Origin: HRBIN30 sp964534275
GTDB taxonomy: Bacteria; Desulfobacterota; Binatia; HRBIN30
Assembly (NCBI GenBank): GCA_964534275.1
Contig: CAZHQG010000002.1
Coordinates: 150,999 to 214,998, forward strand
Reading direction: 5' to 3'
DNA: 64,000 nucleotides
Notes under the pieces: generated by a model
Seen by the model: only the letters and a program-made list of their open reading frames with translations
What the model was told of the DNA's origin: nothing
Database searches by the model: none
Shown here: positions 62,101 to 64,000 of the stretch, piece after piece
Layout of the letters: each line of letters begins with the position of its first letter
Numbering within the stretch: position 1 is the first letter of the stretch
Program-made: the position numbers and the translations under genes

Positions 62101-62566
62101 TACGCGAACCGCGACAGCCACCGCTTCCCGGACGCCGACGCACACACCGACGCGCACGCCGACGCCGTGCTTCGCCGAGGTGTGCGTCACCAAGTTCTGG
62201 GACTTGAACGGGAACGGCCAGAATAACGGCGAGCCGGGCCTGTCAGGCTGGACGATACAGTTCCTCGATTCCAGCAGCGGCGCGCTTGTGAGCAGCGTGG
62301 TCACTGGCCCCAGCGGAACGATCTGCGCTGGCATCCCAGCACCGGCTACGTACAACGTTCAGGAGGTGCTGCAAGGCGGTTGCGTGCAGACGTTTCCTCC
62401 TCCACCGGGCATCCACGCGCTCTCACTCACCTGCGGGCAGTTGGTGAACATCGAGTTCGGTAATCGCTGCCCCTTACCCACGCTCACGCCGACATCCACT
62501 CCCACGCCCACGCCCAGCCGAACCCCGACGAGGACGCCGACATCCAAGGCACCGCCCCCGGATTGA
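59108..62566 (+). CDS. Large secreted modular protein: dockerin-like, LamG-like, SdrD_B-like domains on Thr/Pro linkers
   Basis: 1152 residues. Signal peptide core VFVAWLFVGMLGSAGGVEAQ, cleavage near residue 43. Modules in order: dockerin-like EF-hand pair (DCNGDGEVTVDE, DANGDGNITIEE; about 45-105); beta-sandwich A (about 131-296); Thr/Pro linker; LamG/concanavalin-like domain (about 387-646, opening GAVGWWPLDEQ); Cys-rich patch (CGGTCPNPTDVC); Thr/Pro linker; beta-sandwich B (about 791-961), homologous to A; linker; an SdrD_B-like domain (FWDLNGNGQNNGEPGLSGW, about 1021-1121); Thr/Pro tail. No LPxTG, PEP-CTERM or type IX signal is visible at the end, so its surface retention is unexplained. 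GAGGAGG precedes the ATG. Confidence 0.82.
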   Translation: MPTHEVAESDKPSARRGARHTTRVFVAWLFVGMLGSAGGVEAQPCVGDCNGDGEVTVDEVITLVRVALELSPPDACAAGDANGDGNITIEEIVEAVSAVLHGCRLRPTPSPTPTPPALSLPPCGAQQQTTVLLSTGQGVSGPGVADPFWRFASPTPAVGPVPFTTNPSVAWAPAPSGSWWVQPDASGNPQPGPSAGYVVAFTIPGPLTQYTALRLVGQYAADNTVPSILLNGTPIASCTPASSNCFASLQPLSLQATAFPFAPFVAGANTLRVNVANLSNITGLVVDARLEADCAPLSPTPTPTFSRTATHTRPPTPTRTPTRTLTATPSASSTRTPTSTPRPTATPSRSPTGTPSPLPSPSPTPTSSPVFSPTPTPSPTCTGIPAGAVGWWPLDEQVGSLVVADISGAGNNGASQPGALGFGSGPAPVAGQVGGALYFYSGGEFVEVPPGSSLDRANADLTIDAWFAAFLPGSPSFGGVPNFSPGTTFFYSIVDKLDPAGNSGYGFYLRTFATALPSPPPVGFPVTVTVDLVFALGNAGFAVQIHQGTTSYPGPNQQWPPLIPAWPYNGQWLHVAVTVDRTSNTGQFYLNGVPWGAPFTLPAGTNNTLPVWFGKSRLADNGFEFALDEIEIFDRVLNPGEIAGVAGAGGKCKTPTVPARTPTATPTASPQGGCDFIGPRMCGGTCPNPTDVCVPKPDDSGCECVPGQPRATETPTPTTTVGCPGAICTATPTHSSTPERSPTPTFTRSATFSPTPSPRPTLTGSATRTPTATFTATPSATATPTCGPSVSVDISTGQAVIGGSDPIWSLIAAPSGTTGFSSPGPATVIAPNGSWFTLSGTQWISANTGCTNTLTTDCPAGTYSYELCWEQCGRLDPSPLEILADNTATVHLDGIPVTTTPPTIGFTTPASIPASALAPLGTGVHTLRVDVQNNPFSGGGGTATGMDLSGTLKGSVTIVACRAPTSTFTATPTLTPTSTRTRTATISPTRTPTLTPTPTRTATATASRTPTHTPTRTPTPCFAEVCVTKFWDLNGNGQNNGEPGLSGWTIQFLDSSSGALVSSVVTGPSGTICAGIPAPATYNVQEVLQGGCVQTFPPPPGIHALSLTCGQLVNIEFGNRCPLPTLTPTSTPTPTPSRTPTRTPTSKAPPPD

Positions 62567-63223
62567 AGGCACAAATTACCAGCGCGGAGGATGCTCGGCT
62601 GCTGGGCCGATCGAGCTCGAGGCAGCAGTAGATTTGCTTTGCGTCTTCCCGGGCCGTGCGAACATGAAAATCTGGACACGCACCATTCGTGTACCGAGGC
62701 GGCACCTTTGGCTCCAGCCAATCTGGCTCGCTTGCTCATCGGACCGTGACGCCGGCGATGTAGTCGGCCCGCGGCAAATCACTCGAAGAAGGTTGCGTTG
62801 CTACGCCGGCGGGTCGTGCACGTCGAGCAACGATGCACTGACTCCTGTTTCTCGGAAAACCGATGCATAGCGAACGTGCTCCAGCAGAGACGCTACCGCC
62901 GCCGGGGCAGCGCGGGCGCCGTGAGGGATGCAGCGGGAGATGCGGCCGCACGCGCCCGTACGGCCAGCCGATGCATCCGCAACCGACGCAACCTTCTCTC
63001 CTGAGTGTCTTGTGACGCGGCACTGCCCGCGGGTTTCCGGAAGCTCAGCCGCATCGGAGAAATTCCGCGGGAACCGGTGCCGCATGGACCGCGCCGCGCT
63101 CGGTAGGCGCTGCGCGTGCCTCGAAGGTCGCAGCGCATCTCGGGAGCGTTGCCTTGACTTGGTTCCACCGTGGTGGCAAGCAACTGATTTAATCACTTGA
63201 TTGAAAGCGAGATCGGCGCAGCG
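62567..63223. other. 657-base intergenic region, no firm gene
   Basis: The region lies between the secreted protein and the thiolase fragment. On the minus strand a frame from ATG 63085 to a TAG at 62801 (94 residues, ending SASLLDVHDPPA) has GC-rich third positions and could be a small gene, but it lacks a recognisable motif or a clear ribosome site. No terminator with a T-run was found after the secreted-protein gene. Confidence 0.4.
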
Positions 63224-64000
63224 ATGGGAACGTTGGCAGGAACTTGTGCGATTGCCGGTGTGGGAGTATCGCGCTTCGGGAAGGTTCCCGGCGTGAGCGC
63301 CATGGGGTTTACCCTCGAAGCGAGCAAGCGGGCTTTGGAAGATGCGGGTGTGCGCACCCGCGAAGTGGACGGCGTGTTGGTATTGATGCCCGCGGTGATG
63401 GGAGAGCAGCACGGTTGGGCTGCGCGTGTCGCCGCATATCTTGGCCTCGAGCCGAGTTTTTGCACCACGCTCGACATGGGCGGGGCCACTGCGTGTGGTG
63501 CTGTACAGATTGCGCAAGCTGCTATTGCGGCCGGGTATTGCCAGACCGTGCTCTGCGCGTTTGGCACGCAAAACTGGCCGCAAGGAGTCCCGCTGCAACT
63601 GTTCGGCTCGGAGTTTCAGCTAGCGTACGGCGACGTTGGGGCGATGTGCCTGATGGCGCACATCAAGCGACGCCAACAGTACGAGTACCATTTTCCCGAT
63701 GAACTGTATGCGCGGATCGCGGTCACTTGGCGGTCGCACGCACAATTGAATCCAGAGGCACAGATGCGCAAGCCGATGACCCTGGAGGATTATTTCCGCT
63801 CGCGGTGGGTCGTGGAGCCGTTACGGTTGTTCGATTGCTGCCCGAACACCGATGGTGGCGGTGCGATCGTCGTGACCAGTCTTGAGCGGGCTCGCGACTT
63901 GCGGCAGCCCGTGGTGCGAGTGCTGGGGGCCGGACAATCTCACAGCGCTGAACTGGTCGAGCCAGCGCGGCCTGAGCGCTCCGAGTGGGGCGGCGCCGCG
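63224..64000 (+). CDS. SCP-x/thiolase-family protein, N-terminal part (3' truncated by window)
   Basis: 259 codons are open to the edge with no stop. It begins CAIAGVGVSRFGKVPGVSAM, then LEASKRALEDAGVRTREVDGVL, LDMGGATACGAVQIAQAAIAAGYC, and LRLFDCCPNTDGGGAIVVTSLERARDL. This is the lipid-transfer/SCP-x thiolase group. At the usual catalytic Cys the sequence reads GGATACGAV, so aligned on the GG the nucleophile position is Ala with a Cys three places later. It may be non-condensing, as in Ltp2-like proteins. The second half, with the catalytic His region, is outside the window. A DUF35 partner gene may follow. Confidence 0.85.
   Translation, partial: MGTLAGTCAIAGVGVSRFGKVPGVSAMGFTLEASKRALEDAGVRTREVDGVLVLMPAVMGEQHGWAARVAAYLGLEPSFCTTLDMGGATACGAVQIAQAAIAAGYCQTVLCAFGTQNWPQGVPLQLFGSEFQLAYGDVGAMCLMAHIKRRQQYEYHFPDELYARIAVTWRSHAQLNPEAQMRKPMTLEDYFRSRWVVEPLRLFDCCPNTDGGGAIVVTSLERARDLRQPVVRVLGAGQSHSAELVEPARPERSEWGGAA

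Noticed and set aside
60871..62355. 494-codon open frame on the minus strand, Val/Gly-rich
   Set aside because: It is the antisense of the Thr/Pro-linker gene; the open frame follows from its ACG/CCG periodicity, and it has no domain features.

Overview
The window is GC-rich and gene-dense. It comes from a Gram-negative-type bacterium: it has a lytic transglycosylase lipoprotein, NagZ, an outer-membrane barrel, periplasmic c-type cytochromes and lipobox signals. Three features point to a deltaproteobacterial-like, uncultured lineage, and Candidatus Binatota is my best guess: long Thr/Pro 'TPTRTPT' linkers, dockerin-like EF-hand pairs with no cohesin in view, and several SCP-x-type thiolases. 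This placement rests on pattern familiarity, not on a search. Most of the window is housekeeping. There is no integrase, transposase, phage module or CRISPR array.

Layout. 1-4.4 kb: tail of formate-THF ligase facing a minus-strand run pyrF, YjbQ-like, SDR, nagZ, Rieske ferredoxin. 4.5-12.2 kb: a small helical protein, a MarR regulator, an Slt-type lipoprotein divergent from maf, then yggS, proC, a gamma-glutamyltransferase and a class II aldolase. 12.2-20.7 kb: a DUF255 thioredoxin-fold protein, a DUF35-thiolase fusion, a flippase-like membrane protein with an exported coiled-coil protein, and a beta-helix lipoprotein. 20.7-25.8 kb: leuA, leuB, a Cys-less Asd homologue (USG-1 type) and truA, preceded by a leucine-rich leader peptide and a perfect intrinsic terminator, which together look like a classical attenuator. 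25.8-31.4 kb: an outer-membrane barrel, a coiled-coil nuclease-like protein with a recent internal duplication, recN, nadK.

31.5-38 kb: a glucoamylase-like lipoprotein, nitronate monooxygenase, an orphan ABC ATPase overlapping convergently with a dual-specificity phosphatase, an exported protein, DUF523-DUF1722. 38.2-41 kb: rtcB, archease and a diheme cytochrome c packed head to tail. 41-47.3 kb: thioesterase, cytochrome c peroxidase, SDR, a large hybrid histidine kinase. 47.6-51.3 kb: tRNA-Ser(GCU), DUF72, an AmrS-type radical SAM enzyme, a class II (B12) ribonucleotide reductase. 51.9-54.3 kb: a PHM-like copper lipoprotein carrying an inserted dockerin-like module, its terminator, and a zinc-finger-like mini-protein. 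54.6-58.4 kb: the conserved rpsO-pnp-M16 peptidase block. 59.1-62.6 kb: an 1152-residue secreted modular protein. The right edge cuts a second SCP-x-type thiolase.

The best candidates for new biology are the leu attenuator, the DUF35-thiolase single-chain fusion, and the dockerin-like modules in secreted proteins without a visible cohesin partner, including one placed between the two halves of a predicted copper site. I do not see a convincing wholly new multi-gene system such as a defence island.
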